Assembly: GCA_965230005.1 (NCBI GenBank)
Contig: OZ245934.1
Location: 868,001-932,000, forward strand
Direction of reading: 5' to 3'
DNA from: SZUA-309 sp965230005
GTDB lineage: Bacteria; Pseudomonadota; Gammaproteobacteria; Pseudomonadales; Azotimanducaceae
Length of the DNA: 64,000 nt
Made by a program: the position numbers and the translations under genes. Below are positions 35,401-42,917 of the stretch, piece after piece. The notes beneath the pieces are model-generated. The model made no database searches and was not told the DNA's origin. It was given only the letters and a program-made list of their open reading frames with translations. Position 1 is the stretch's first letter, and each line of letters begins with the position of its first letter.

Positions 35401-36575
35401 GACCGAGTCTGACGATCAACTATACGGTTTCCGGGACAGACTACGATCACCTGCACCTTTCCTTAGACGGAGCGGGGCACAACACCATCATGGATCTGAC
35501 GGGAACATATACGTTTAACAACGTTTCGCCAGGCCCGCATACCGTGACTGCCACGCTGGTAACCGCAGCACACCAACCGGTACCGGTCGCAAGTGCGACA
35601 GATACCATTGCAATCGTTGTGACTGACTCCATCGGTTCGCCAGTGGCTATCGATGATGAGCTCAGCGCTACAGCAGTTGGATCAACTGATCTGGTTGTTC
35701 TGACTAATGACTTGGACATTGATGGTTCGATAGATCCATCTACGCTGACATTGCAGCAGGTCCCATCATCAGGTAATGCCACAGTAGACCCGGTTTCTGG
35801 GACCGTAATCTATACACCGAATCCTGGGACGACGTCTGACCAGTTTAGCTATCAGGTAGCCGATAACAGTGGGTTGATATCCAACGAGGCATTCGTTGAT
35901 GTCACTGTGAATGGTCTTATCCCTCTATCTGGCCTCGTTCTGCACCTGGAGGCAGATGAAGGCGTTCTTGCTTCTGGTGGGATAGTTACCACGTGGCAGG
36001 ATCTGTCTGGCAACGGGAATGATTTGTTTGCTGTTGGGGATCCGCAGTTAATAACGACACCAACTGGTGGCAGTGCGATTGATTTCGATGGAGTAGGGGA
36101 CATGTTGTCCCGTGGCAGTGGCTTTACTGGTATTCCGACGGGCAATACAGATCGAACTGTTTTTGCATTGGTGCAGTACGATGGTACGGGCTATGGAGGC
36201 GTTTCGTTCGGCGATAGAGGTTGCAACAAGACCTTTGGATTAATTGTTGACCCCTCGGGCAACCTGATGATGCAGGGATTCTGTCGTTCGAAGGACTTTG
36301 CGACGACGGAAGCAGGCACAGGCGCGGGGTGGATCATTCAATCCGTTGTTCTTGAAGGCGGCATATTCAGTCACTACAAAGACGATCAGCTCATCGACAG
36401 TCAGACGCACTCATTTGGTACGGTAATGGATGACATTGTCGTTGGTGCAGAAATCGATGGTACGCCAAAGATCGATATGCAGGTTTCCGCCGTGCTCATC
36501 TACAACCGAGCGCTCAACCCCAGTGAACTACAACAGGTTAGAGACTACCTGGCCCAAGAGTTCTACTTACCATGA
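29418..36575 (+). CDS. Giant secreted GSDH-PKD-LamG-cadherin-like repeat protein (2385 residues)
   Basis: A signal peptide (about 1-25, ending LSFA) is followed by a six-bladed glucose/sorbosone-dehydrogenase-type propeller at about 28-370. The propeller has HYGGGLGFGPDGLLYLTTGE, ATGLRNPYRAAWD and GEVGGNVN, and resembles PQQ sugar dehydrogenases. Next come a PKD domain (about 372-460, YEWQFGDG), other Ig-like segments, and a diverged LamG-like domain (about 647-864). A cadherin-like tandem repeat region follows (LDNDSDPDGVLDP). From residue 981 a 602-residue unit occurs twice with identical protein sequence (981-1582, 1583-2184), then a third copy limited to its LamG part ends the protein. 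There is no PEP-CTERM tail or LPXTG motif. The TTG start has GAGG 5 bases upstream. Its TGA overlaps the next ATG. Probable role: extracellular matrix or adhesin protein of the polysaccharide locus. Confidence 0.9.
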   Translation: MRKAFHSIAAIAMFSLLCAAQLSFALPPNFQSETILSGLQSPVYAAQLPDGRLLVLEKLGRVVIFDPSTSTPAIQTYLVLPNVEGGAERGLTSIALDPQFETNGFLYIYYTHQPTGRNRVSRFSHLGDTADLDSEFVVWEDNEPWSSCCHYGGGLGFGPDGLLYLTTGEEFDGAQAQDLTRAGGKVIRVAPDGSIPADNPFADGPGGNLDEIWATGLRNPYRAAWDLVEERFYIGEVGGNVNSTAREDIHVGRAGANFGWPDCEGQCSNPSYDDPVFDYGHNSAGGAVTLGFVYRGSQFPSSYQGVLFFTDYVRGFIRYLTFFPDGSLNTDEDFGTGFGPIVHMIEAQDGSIYLVNYAGSVERVFYVSGNQPPSISSVTSSPALPGPAPATVSFTAVASDAENDPLSYEWQFGDGTQAFGASVSHTYTSNGPYTVRLLVSDGNRTTTAAPILVNVGNPPTVSISSPVDGTHFRAGDSIVFAGDAVDPDETIGAASYSWDVRFLHNTHTHPAVTNLQETSGTLVIEDSGHDYTGSTGYEFVLTVTDSDGLEGSASVVVLPDKVNVDISTAPIALPVYLDGIPLTTPVTYDTLIGFRHVVSVATQCVDGTEYVFESWSDGGAQTHTYIVPTTNASLTANFIANGPCSELPTDGLVLHLESENAVVDVGGVVTAWSDLSPNANDLTSTGDPRLLLGALNGQSVIDFDGDGDSMFRDSPVGLPTGVSDRSVFLVVNYQGTGYGGFAWGKNACNQTFGTIVDPGGTLMLQGWCQDFPSSSLGTGEGWLVQSATVGNGSFSHFKDGVLIDERNHQFNTVAEKLVMGAEIDGSPFVDMQVAAVFVYDRELSAAERLQVQNYLQTKYLGNSGEQSPNALDDFASAESGGTASIPVLDNDSDPDGVLDPATLTISTPPANGTATVDPVSGVVNYQHNGSGGPTDNFSYVVSDNSGNVSNVANVTVEIVDLGGLLQNGLALRLESKQGVVASGGIVTTWQDLSGNGNDLFAVGDPQLITTPTGGSAIDFDGVGDMLSRGSGFTGIPTGNTDRTVFALVQYDGTGYGGVSFGDRGCNKTFGLIVDPSGNLMMQGFCRSNDFATTEAGTGAGWIIQSVVLEGGIFSHYKDDQLIDSQTHSFGTVMDDIVVGAEIDGTPKIDMQVSAVLIYNRALNPSELQQVRSYLQQNYLGPPTPQNPIAGDDSATVTAGSAVLIDVLSNDVDPDGLIDPATVSIVQSPSSGTLVVDPINGSVTYTHDGGASLTDSFSYTVQDDQGALSNEANVTLDVVASLPPSAVNDSAFVVQGNSVLIDVLSNDSDPEGAIDSSSVSIVQQPSLGIASVNPTTGEINYQHGGASTQSDTFTYSFSDQAGVVSNTATVTITVGTPDATVQITSPAEGGLLQGPSLTINYTVSGTDYDHLHLSLDGAGHNTIMDLTGTYTFNNVSPGPHTVTATLVTAAHQPVPVASATDTIAIVVTDSIGSPVAIDDELSATAVGSTDLVVLTNDLDIDGSIDPSTLTLQQVPSSGNATVDPVSGTVIYTPNPGTTSDQFSYQVADNSGLISNEAFVDVTVNGLIPLSGLVLHLEADEGVLASGGIVTTWQDLSGNGNDLFAVGDPQLITTPTGGSAIDFDGVGDMLSRGSGFTGIPTGNTDRTVFALVQYDGTGYGGVSFGDRGCNKTFGLIVDPSGNLMMQGFCRSNDFATTEAGTGAGWIIQSVVLEGGIFSHYKDDQLIDSQTHSFGTVMDDIVVGAEIDGTPKIDMQVSAVLIYNRALNPSELQQVRSYLQQNYLGPPTPQNPIAGDDSATVTAGSAVLIDVLSNDVDPDGLIDPATVSIVQSPSSGTLVVDPINGSVTYTHDGGASLTDSFSYTVQDDQGALSNEANVTLDVVASLPPSAVNDSAFVVQGNSVLIDVLSNDSDPEGAIDSSSVSIVQQPSLGIASVNPTTGEINYQHGGASTQSDTFTYSFSDQAGVVSNTATVTITVGTPDATVQITSPAEGGLLQGPSLTINYTVSGTDYDHLHLSLDGAGHNTIMDLTGTYTFNNVSPGPHTVTATLVTAAHQPVPVASATDTIAIVVTDSIGSPVAIDDELSATAVGSTDLVVLTNDLDIDGSIDPSTLTLQQVPSSGNATVDPVSGTVIYTPNPGTTSDQFSYQVADNSGLISNEAFVDVTVNGLIPLSGLVLHLEADEGVLASGGIVTTWQDLSGNGNDLFAVGDPQLITTPTGGSAIDFDGVGDMLSRGSGFTGIPTGNTDRTVFALVQYDGTGYGGVSFGDRGCNKTFGLIVDPSGNLMMQGFCRSKDFATTEAGTGAGWIIQSVVLEGGIFSHYKDDQLIDSQTHSFGTVMDDIVVGAEIDGTPKIDMQVSAVLIYNRALNPSELQQVRDYLAQEFYLP
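32358..34163 (+). repeat. 1806-bp tandem repeat, copy 1
   Basis: This is the first full copy of a unit inside the giant gene. It encodes a LamG-like domain, two cadherin-like segments with DVLSNDVDPDG/DVLSNDSDPEG, an Ig-like segment (PSLTINYTVSGTDYDHLHL) and a third cadherin-like segment. It is identical to copy 2 except for five substitutions I could find by eye, all in third codon positions and synonymous. Unit edges are set by where similarity to the preceding diverged LamG begins. Confidence 0.95.
34164..35969 (+). repeat. 1806-bp tandem repeat, copy 2
   Basis: This is the second full copy, offset by exactly 1806 bp (602 codons) from copy 1. It translates to the same amino acid sequence. 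It shares the variant GGC codon near 34556 with the partial third copy, which suggests that copies 2 and 3 were joined by a later exchange than copies 1 and 2, or that conversion is ongoing. Confidence 0.95.
35970..36542 (+). repeat. Partial third copy of the 1806-bp repeat
   Basis: 573 bp match the LamG-coding part of copies 1 and 2. An Asn-to-Lys change (SKDF for SNDF) lies near 36294, and a few silent differences occur near it. Identity stops at GGTTAGA, after which the frame runs into a unique tail (DYLAQEFYLP) and the stop codon. Confidence 0.93.
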
Positions 36576-37378
36576 GTTCTGAATCAAAGCATCTCGCTTC
36601 CATCGTAATGATAACAATGGACCGATTGCACCTGCTTAGGTCTTGTTTCGAGAAGGTGCTTGCGAACACGACCGCTACGGATCAGATCGTTCTTTGGGAT
36701 AACGCTTCGACCGATGGAACAGTCGAGTTCCTCCGTTCCATGGAGAACAGTGATCCTCGACTGAAGGTTCTCTACAGTGAGACGAATATCGGCTTGAATG
36801 CGTATGCAGAGGCGTGCAAGTTCGCGACGAATGAATTCATAATTGAATTAGACGACGACATAATTGATGCGCCTAAGGGGTGGGATGAGGAACTCGTAAG
36901 GGCGATTCGGCACTTCCCGCAAATGGGTTACCTCGCGAGCAACATCATTGACGACGGAAAGAGTACCGCGTCTGATATCTTTTTTCGTAAAGAAGCTGAT
37001 CGGTTTATTGTCCGGGATCACAATGCCGAGATCAGGTTAACCGATGGGCCAGTTGGCGGCTATTGCACGATAACAACCCGAAAAATATACGACCAGGTTG
37101 GAGGTTTCCCTCAACACCGTGAGCTGTTCTTCCGGGAGGATGGCGAGTATCACGACGCTGTAAGAGCGGCCGGTTACGATTCCGCTATTCTCACAGACTT
37201 AAGAGTCTTCCATGCTTCCGGTCCTGCATACAGTCAGCCAGAAGCGGCAAACAGGGCCAAATCCGTCTTTTACACACGCAGAAACCGCGTACGGACGGTG
37301 AAGCGAATTATTAAACAAACACTGTCAGCCGTTCCCGGAATCGACCGAATCAACAAGCGCTACGGACTCTGGTCTTAG
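36572..37378 (+). CDS. Glycosyltransferase family 2
   Basis: This is a GT-A fold enzyme of 268 residues with SIVMITMDRLHLLRSCFEKVL, LWDNASTDGTVEFL and the metal-binding ELDDDIID. It contains GGYCTITTRKIYDQVGGF and FREDGEYHDAVRAAGYD, the acceptor side of the fold. Its ATG overlaps the giant gene's stop (ATGA at 36572-36575), so it is translated from the same message. The sugar donor is not evident. Confidence 0.9.
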   Translation: MSSESKHLASIVMITMDRLHLLRSCFEKVLANTTATDQIVLWDNASTDGTVEFLRSMENSDPRLKVLYSETNIGLNAYAEACKFATNEFIIELDDDIIDAPKGWDEELVRAIRHFPQMGYLASNIIDDGKSTASDIFFRKEADRFIVRDHNAEIRLTDGPVGGYCTITTRKIYDQVGGFPQHRELFFREDGEYHDAVRAAGYDSAILTDLRVFHASGPAYSQPEAANRAKSVFYTRRNRVRTVKRIIKQTLSAVPGIDRINKRYGLWS

Positions 37379-37433
37379 GCATATCATCGGAGCGTTAGTT
37401 CTCCGGCTTCCGCATATCTGAAGGTTAATAAAC

Positions 37434-38105
37434 ATGGTGCGTCGCCACGCTGATGTCACTAGCGTCGATTCGCTCTCAAACCGGCTGAGAGCGAGACGAT
37501 TCCTTCACTTTCAATCTCTGATCCAAAACCGGGATCGGCCGATTAGGATAATCGATGTGGGTGGCACACTAGAGTACTGGAAGCACCGATCAGGCATTAG
37601 TGACCATAGTCTGGATATCACAGTGGTTAATCTTGAAGCAGATGTGATCGACGGAGAGCATTTAAGATCGCGTCCGGGTGATGCTACCGATCTGAGATTT
37701 GTAGCAGACGGGGAATATGATGTGGCGTTCAGCAACTCTGTGATTGAGCATCTCTTTACCAAAGAGAATCAAGAAAAAATGGCCGCGGAAATCCAGAGAG
37801 TAGCGAACGCATATTATGTGCAAACACCCAACTACTGGTTCCCCATCGAGCCTCACTTTCTCTTTCCAGGATGGCAATGGCTTCCCGTTGCTGCGCGCTC
37901 AACAATCCTTTCTCGATTTCGAGTTGGGCAGCGAGGCCCGTATACTTCCACCGAAGCGGCGAGGCGCGCGGTAGAGGAAATCCAGTTGCTAACGGAAAAA
38001 GAGCTCGTCCGACTTTTCCCCGGTGCTTCCGTGTGGAAAGAGCGTTTCTTCGGACTCACTAAATCGTTAGTGGTGTATCGTGGATTCGCAGATGATCCGA
38101 ATTGA
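37434..38105 (+). CDS. Class I SAM-dependent methyltransferase
   Basis: The protein has 223 residues with the SAM-binding strand IRIIDVGGTLEYW and acidic second strand DITVVNLEAD. The later DVAFSNSVIEHLF is the typical motif IV/post-II region of Methyltransf_11/23 enzymes, followed by YYVQTPNYWFPIEPHF. The C-terminus is basic and may bind a large acceptor. In this locus it most likely methylates a sugar. Its last bases (TTGA) contain the TTG of the next gene. Confidence 0.85.
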   Translation: MVRRHADVTSVDSLSNRLRARRFLHFQSLIQNRDRPIRIIDVGGTLEYWKHRSGISDHSLDITVVNLEADVIDGEHLRSRPGDATDLRFVADGEYDVAFSNSVIEHLFTKENQEKMAAEIQRVANAYYVQTPNYWFPIEPHFLFPGWQWLPVAARSTILSRFRVGQRGPYTSTEAARRAVEEIQLLTEKELVRLFPGASVWKERFFGLTKSLVVYRGFADDPN

Positions 38106-39424
38106 CCAACTCTAGCTCTTTGAGAGTTACGATCGTTGCCTATCACTTCCCACCGCAGGGTGGGGGCGGGTCGCAAAGACCTCTCTACTTTTCTCGCTAC
38201 CTCGCAAAACTCGGTTGGGATGTCGAAGTAGTCACAACCCAAGCTGAGAGCTTCACGCGTTGGAATCCAGAGGATATTTCCCTCGAAGCTGACCTCAAGG
38301 ACAGCGCAATTCGTGTAACCCGAATCAGAGATCCCGGAAATCTAAAAGGAGTAAAGGGAGTACTCTCCATTGACAAACAGGAACGTTGGTCAGCCAAGGT
38401 AGCCGATTACCTCAATGGGCATAACACCGATGTTGTGCTTCTCACCATGTCTCCCTTTTCCGTGTCTCGCATCGCTCGAACTCTCCGAAACAACTCTTCG
38501 TTTTCTGGGCGTCTGGTGCTGGATTTTCGTGATCCTTGGATATTTGACGGATGGCAACCGCAAAAAAGCCATTTTCACTGGATTGTCCACAAATACGCCA
38601 TGCAACAGAGTGTTGCTGCGTCGGATGGAATCATCGCCAACACGCCTGAAGTGCAGAGACTCTTCAGAGAGGAATTCACGCTACCAGCCGACCGGCTGAC
38701 GACGATTACGAACGGTTACGATGCAAAGGACTTCGACTCTCCGTTATCGAATCGTTCGAGCGATGGACTGTTTCATCTAGTCCATACCGGAGCCTTGCAT
38801 ACAAGCGCCTTATCATGGGATCAAGGGCCAATGGGTGGTTTGAAACGCTTGGTAAAGTACTCTCCTGAACAGATCGATCACTCAGGTCGCACACTGATTT
38901 ACCTGGCTAGGGCGCTCGAGGAGCTCTCTCAACGTTCCCCGGAACTCTTTAGATCAATCCGTGTAGATTTGCTGGGAACCTACACCGAGGCAGATGTTGC
39001 ATCCGTGCGAAGTTCGTCGTTGAAATCAACCTTCAACTTCCAGGGATATAAGTCTCATGCCGAAACGGTTCAGACGTTGAGGGCTGCAGATGCGCTCTTT
39101 CTTCCCCTGCACGATCTGAAGCAAGGCAGGAGCCTGATCATTCCTGGGAAGACCTTCGAGTACTTGGCCAGCGGCAGACCTATCCTTGGTGCCCTACCTG
39201 AAGGAGACGCCAAGGATTTGGTATCTGAATGCGACGGTAACTATGTCGTCCCACCGACAGATGTAAAACTTATCGCCCGAGCCATCGTTAAGCTGATGAG
39301 TGGCAAAGCGAAAAAGAGAAAAGATCGCGAGTGGATAGAGCAGTTTAGCCGAGAAGCTTTGACAGCCCGACTCGACAAATTTCTTAAAAAGCTACTGGCA
39401 TTACCGCCTCGTACCCATGAATGA
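38102..39424 (+). CDS. Glycosyltransferase family 4
   Basis: This is a GT-B fold protein of 440 residues. The N-terminus VTIVAYHFPPQGGGGSQRP is a common start for this group and binds the acceptor. The middle has LDFRDPW, then IIANTPEVQRLF and ITNGYD. The C-terminal part has FLPLHDLKQGRSLIIPGKTFEYLASGRPILG, which carries the GT4 nucleotide-sugar glutamate in KTFEYL. The start is TTG, overlapping the methyltransferase TGA. It overlaps the next gene by 8 bp. Confidence 0.9.
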   Translation: MTNSSSLRVTIVAYHFPPQGGGGSQRPLYFSRYLAKLGWDVEVVTTQAESFTRWNPEDISLEADLKDSAIRVTRIRDPGNLKGVKGVLSIDKQERWSAKVADYLNGHNTDVVLLTMSPFSVSRIARTLRNNSSFSGRLVLDFRDPWIFDGWQPQKSHFHWIVHKYAMQQSVAASDGIIANTPEVQRLFREEFTLPADRLTTITNGYDAKDFDSPLSNRSSDGLFHLVHTGALHTSALSWDQGPMGGLKRLVKYSPEQIDHSGRTLIYLARALEELSQRSPELFRSIRVDLLGTYTEADVASVRSSSLKSTFNFQGYKSHAETVQTLRAADALFLPLHDLKQGRSLIIPGKTFEYLASGRPILGALPEGDAKDLVSECDGNYVVPPTDVKLIARAIVKLMSGKAKKRKDREWIEQFSREALTARLDKFLKKLLALPPRTHE

Positions 39425-40730
39425 GCTTGCCGGTTCTTCTCTGGAGTTCGCCAATCAGACGGTTCTACACCCAGTCGGCGTCGGAGTTCTTGTGCTCTGT
39501 TGTATCTACATGCTCATCGCACGTAAAGATCACGCCATCCTCCCACTACTGTTACTGATGCTTGTGATCCCCAGCGCTCAACGGGTGAGCATTCTGGCGA
39601 TGGATTTCAGCTTTATTCGAATCGGCCTGCTCGTAGTCTTAGTTCGAATGCTGATGAAGCGCGAGAATCAGGGAGTTGGCTGGCAGAAAAGTGACTCCCT
39701 GGTGCTCGCTTATGTGATTTGGGGGATCGTCGCATATGGCATCTTAACTGCGTCGGTTTCCGGTTTCGTTACGAGAGCTGGTTACATGCTCGAAGCGGGA
39801 GGAGCATATACGGTCGCTCGAGTATATGTCCGAGATTTGCCGAGCCTGGTTCGATACATCAACTTCCTCGGGTTGTTGAGTGTAGTGCTAGCGTCTTTTT
39901 TCATCTTCGAAAACAGCACAGGACGAAACCTGTTTTCTGTGTTCGGTGGTGTGCATGAGTACACGCAAATGCGAGAAGGCAAGCTACGATGTCAAGGACC
40001 ATACTCGCATCCAATCATTGCTGGTGTGGTATGGATTGGAGTTTTGCCTTGGTTCCTTGCATTGCCTGCTCTTGGCTACACCGCGTGGCGCTCTGCAACA
40101 TTCGTCGTGAGCGCCTCCATAATCGTGGTTCTAACAGCTTCTTCTACGCCTATCGCCGGTTTTTTTGCGGTGTTCATTGGTATTGCAGGTTTCTTCCTCA
40201 GAACGCGAGTCAAACAGGTGCTGATCGTGTTTGTATCTATGTTAGTTTCACTTCAACTCGCAATGAGCCAACCCATTTGGCACCTGCTGGCACGAGTCGA
40301 TTTAGTCGGGGGTTCAACCGGTTGGCACAGATTTCTTCTCATAGATTCCGCATTTCGTAACTTCACAGAATGGTTTGTTGTCGGTCTGCTATCTACCCGG
40401 CACTGGGGGCGGGGAATGAGAGATATCACTAATCAATACATACTAGAGGGGCTCAGAGGCGGGATCATTAGTCTGGTTCTATTCCTCTGGATCTTCGGAA
40501 GTATCCTCAGGGGTCTGATCAACAGCCTGACAGGGAGCGTCCTGCCCGGTCGCGATTGGGTAATCTGGATGGCTGTGACCGTACTGCTGGTCAATCTGTT
40601 TTGTTTCTTAGGAATCTCCTATTTTGGTCAAGCAGTTGGCGCATTATTCCTGGCACTTGGCGTCGCAGCATCTTTGGGTACAATGCACGACCATCCAGCA
40701 CCTACGGCGGCCCCCCAGAGCATTCACTAG
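39417..40730 (+). CDS. O-antigen ligase/polymerase-like membrane protein (candidate Wzy)
   Basis: This is a polytopic membrane protein of 437 residues with about 11-12 helices. The large-loop signature GKLRCQGPYSHPIIAG is of the kind seen in O-antigen-ligase/ExoQ-like polymerases, and RHWGRGMRDITNQYILEGLRGGI is the later conserved loop. It is the only candidate polymerase of the locus. It would join repeat units on the periplasmic side of the membrane, with the chain-length determinant setting length. Confidence 0.88.
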   Translation: MNELAGSSLEFANQTVLHPVGVGVLVLCCIYMLIARKDHAILPLLLLMLVIPSAQRVSILAMDFSFIRIGLLVVLVRMLMKRENQGVGWQKSDSLVLAYVIWGIVAYGILTASVSGFVTRAGYMLEAGGAYTVARVYVRDLPSLVRYINFLGLLSVVLASFFIFENSTGRNLFSVFGGVHEYTQMREGKLRCQGPYSHPIIAGVVWIGVLPWFLALPALGYTAWRSATFVVSASIIVVLTASSTPIAGFFAVFIGIAGFFLRTRVKQVLIVFVSMLVSLQLAMSQPIWHLLARVDLVGGSTGWHRFLLIDSAFRNFTEWFVVGLLSTRHWGRGMRDITNQYILEGLRGGIISLVLFLWIFGSILRGLINSLTGSVLPGRDWVIWMAVTVLLVNLFCFLGISYFGQAVGALFLALGVAASLGTMHDHPAPTAAPQSIH

Positions 40731-40772
40731 AGCCTGCCAATTTGAACCCGTTTGGGGTTTATCGTTGCTGAA

Positions 40773-40795
40773 GTTAACGGTTTTTGTTCGTTAAC
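40773..40795. promoter_or_regulatory. Inverted repeat GTTAACG/CGTTAAC
   Basis: Two perfect 7-bp arms, GTTAACG at 40773 and CGTTAAC at 40789, are separated by 9 bases of mostly T and G. They lie between the polymerase gene and the secreted-enzyme gene, 45 bp before the latter's start. The element could be an operator or part of a weak terminator. Poly-T lies inside the loop rather than after the stem, which argues against a terminator. Confidence 0.35.
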
Positions 40796-40839
40796 GAGTC
40801 CAGACTTAGTTTCGTTGGGACAACATATTGGAGGACATA

Positions 40840-42900
40840 GTGCTCAGGGCAGTGTGTGTTTTCTTGGTTTGCACTATTGTGGCCGCCACATCACAGGCGG
40901 CTACATCACTTACGCAGTTCGGAATAACTTGGACATTCGACGCCGACTATCAGACCGGACAGTTCGCGAACGGTGACTACTGGGTCGTGGGGCCCGTTAC
41001 GATTGAGAGCATCTCTCCAAAGTCGACTTTCGGTCGACACGGAAGCATGATCGATCCAGTCCCGAATGTTACCAAACAGGGATTCGATGACAGAATGCAA
41101 GGAGGGGCGAACAAGTACGAACATGCAAACAATGTCGCTGCCAGGTTACCGATCCGCGTAGAGCCTGGCTCCTCGATCATGAGTTCGATCAGCAACTCAG
41201 CAGACATCGTCTCCCACACCGCTTCTTTGGATACAATAGCGATTCTGACAGTTGTTGATCAGCCGCCCGCGGCTGGAAGTTTCCGCCCACCTCCCGTTGG
41301 CGGGCTAGCCCAAGTCGATAAAAATCCACAGTGGACGATTGCCGATCTGGACTACTCTAGATTGGCGAGAGTGCCTTCAGTTGCAGGAATGCCAAATCTG
41401 CGAGATGTCGAGTCCTTTTTTGAGCGTCCTTGGATCGAAACTTTAACGGCTTGGAACGGGCGCTACAGACATCCCAGGCTGAACCAACCAGGGTATGGCC
41501 GGGACATGGCACACCGTTTAGCCACGGGATTGTTGTCTCTACAGCTGGACTATAGCAATCAAGAAAAACAAAAACTGCTTGTTAGAATGGTTCAAGTTGG
41601 CATTGATATTTGGGGGTCTGCCCGTACTGGTGCAGCTTGGAACAACGAAGGGGGCCACAACCAGGGGCGTAAGATGCCCATGCTCCTCGCCGGCACTGTT
41701 CTTAATTCACCCAAGATACTTGAATATGCAGATGCGTCTCGCCACATCATTTTTCAAGAGGATAGACAAACTTGGTATGTGAATCAGAACGACGTCGGGC
41801 GTGAGTTGTATACTGCTGATGGGCGTCCACGAGAAAAGTACATCCAGTCTGACGTTGGTGTCCCAGAGTGGGGAGAAAAGCACTATACACAACCGAATAG
41901 AGATGGACGAAATTGGGGAACCTACTATCGCGATATATCGGGTTCCTGCACAGTCGGACACATTCTCGCTGCAAGGCTAATGGGAGTTGAAGACCAGTGG
42001 AATTGGCCGGCTGCCTTTGACTATTACGATAGATTTTTCGCCATCGAGGAATCCCGATCAGAGGCCCATCCGAATCGTATTCAACCCTACGTTGCAGAAA
42101 TGTGGCGGCGCTATCGTGATAACAGCGACTGGATCCCACCTCCTACGACTGACCCGCAGCCGATTGGAAATGAGCCTGGCGGTGGTGGCAGCGCGGGAGT
42201 TTCCATCCAACCGGATGGGGGCATATACCTCAACGACAACATTCTAGTGCAACTTCAATCCGGATCCGCTGATGTCAGATATACGTTGGATGGATCGTCA
42301 CCTACCGATCAATCCCCAGCTTACGATGGACCGATATTACTCAGCAGTTCTTCGACACTAAACGTGCGAACGTTTGATGGCGGTACTCCGTCTGCTGTGG
42401 AAACGGCGACCTTCGAGGTGGCCGAGATACAGAGCCTCGCGAGTTGGAAAAATGCCGAGGTAAACAACATCTCGAACAAAACCCTTGTGCAATTTGATGC
42501 AACACCAGACGCAGCTCCGATGGATGGCGTTATTGGTGTTGCCACTTCGAGCGCAACCGGGTTCAGGGACTTGGCCGCAATCGTCCGCTTTGCACCTTCT
42601 GGGTACATAGATGCTCGTAATGGAAGTGCGTATTCTTTTGATAACGCAATCAGCTACACCCCAGGAATTAGATACACGTTCGAGTTGGAGATCGATCCGT
42701 TGATAGGAACATACTCTGTTTGGGTAAAATCAGAAAACAGCACGCGTATCCCTATAGGCCTGAATTACGCATTCAGGGAAGAACAACGCGATGCTAAATC
42801 ACTTTCATTCGTCAGTACTGTATCCATCGAAGGTAGTTTGGTCCTGAGTAACTTTGCTTTTGGAAAACAACCCAATCCCCCTCAGCTGGTCGCCTTTTGA
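40840..42900 (+). CDS. Secreted protein with chitobiase C-terminal-type domain, possible polysaccharide-degrading enzyme
   Basis: This is an exported protein of about 686 residues. The GTG at 40840 has GGAGG 5 bases upstream (40830-40834), followed by a signal peptide ending TSQA. The N-terminal 440 residues have no domain I can name. They contain WNNEGGHNQGRKMPMLLAG, EDRQTWYVNQNDVGRELY and GTYYRDISGSC, helical sequence rich in Trp/Tyr/His/Asn that resembles an alpha/alpha-toroid lyase or hydrolase. A linker at about 450 leads to a CHB_HEX_C-type domain (about 460-530, YTLDGSSPT). The last 150 residues look like a beta-sandwich. Because it sits in an export locus it may trim or release the polysaccharide. 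That role is inference. Confidence 0.72.
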   Translation: MLRAVCVFLVCTIVAATSQAATSLTQFGITWTFDADYQTGQFANGDYWVVGPVTIESISPKSTFGRHGSMIDPVPNVTKQGFDDRMQGGANKYEHANNVAARLPIRVEPGSSIMSSISNSADIVSHTASLDTIAILTVVDQPPAAGSFRPPPVGGLAQVDKNPQWTIADLDYSRLARVPSVAGMPNLRDVESFFERPWIETLTAWNGRYRHPRLNQPGYGRDMAHRLATGLLSLQLDYSNQEKQKLLVRMVQVGIDIWGSARTGAAWNNEGGHNQGRKMPMLLAGTVLNSPKILEYADASRHIIFQEDRQTWYVNQNDVGRELYTADGRPREKYIQSDVGVPEWGEKHYTQPNRDGRNWGTYYRDISGSCTVGHILAARLMGVEDQWNWPAAFDYYDRFFAIEESRSEAHPNRIQPYVAEMWRRYRDNSDWIPPPTTDPQPIGNEPGGGGSAGVSIQPDGGIYLNDNILVQLQSGSADVRYTLDGSSPTDQSPAYDGPILLSSSSTLNVRTFDGGTPSAVETATFEVAEIQSLASWKNAEVNNISNKTLVQFDATPDAAPMDGVIGVATSSATGFRDLAAIVRFAPSGYIDARNGSAYSFDNAISYTPGIRYTFELEIDPLIGTYSVWVKSENSTRIPIGLNYAFREEQRDAKSLSFVSTVSIEGSLVLSNFAFGKQPNPPQLVAF

Positions 42901-42917
42901 TACTGGCCAAGTCCGGC

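Noticed and set aside
32231..36145. Regularly spaced minus-strand ORFs at 1806-bp intervals
   Set aside because: They are antisense shadows of the tandem repeat in the giant gene and have poor protein character.
32358..36542. CRISPR-like array
   Set aside because: The period is 1806 bp, the repeats are coding and there are no short spacers.
37388..37405. CGGAG/CTCCG hairpin after the GT2 gene
   Set aside because: A 5-bp stem without a T tract; likely chance.
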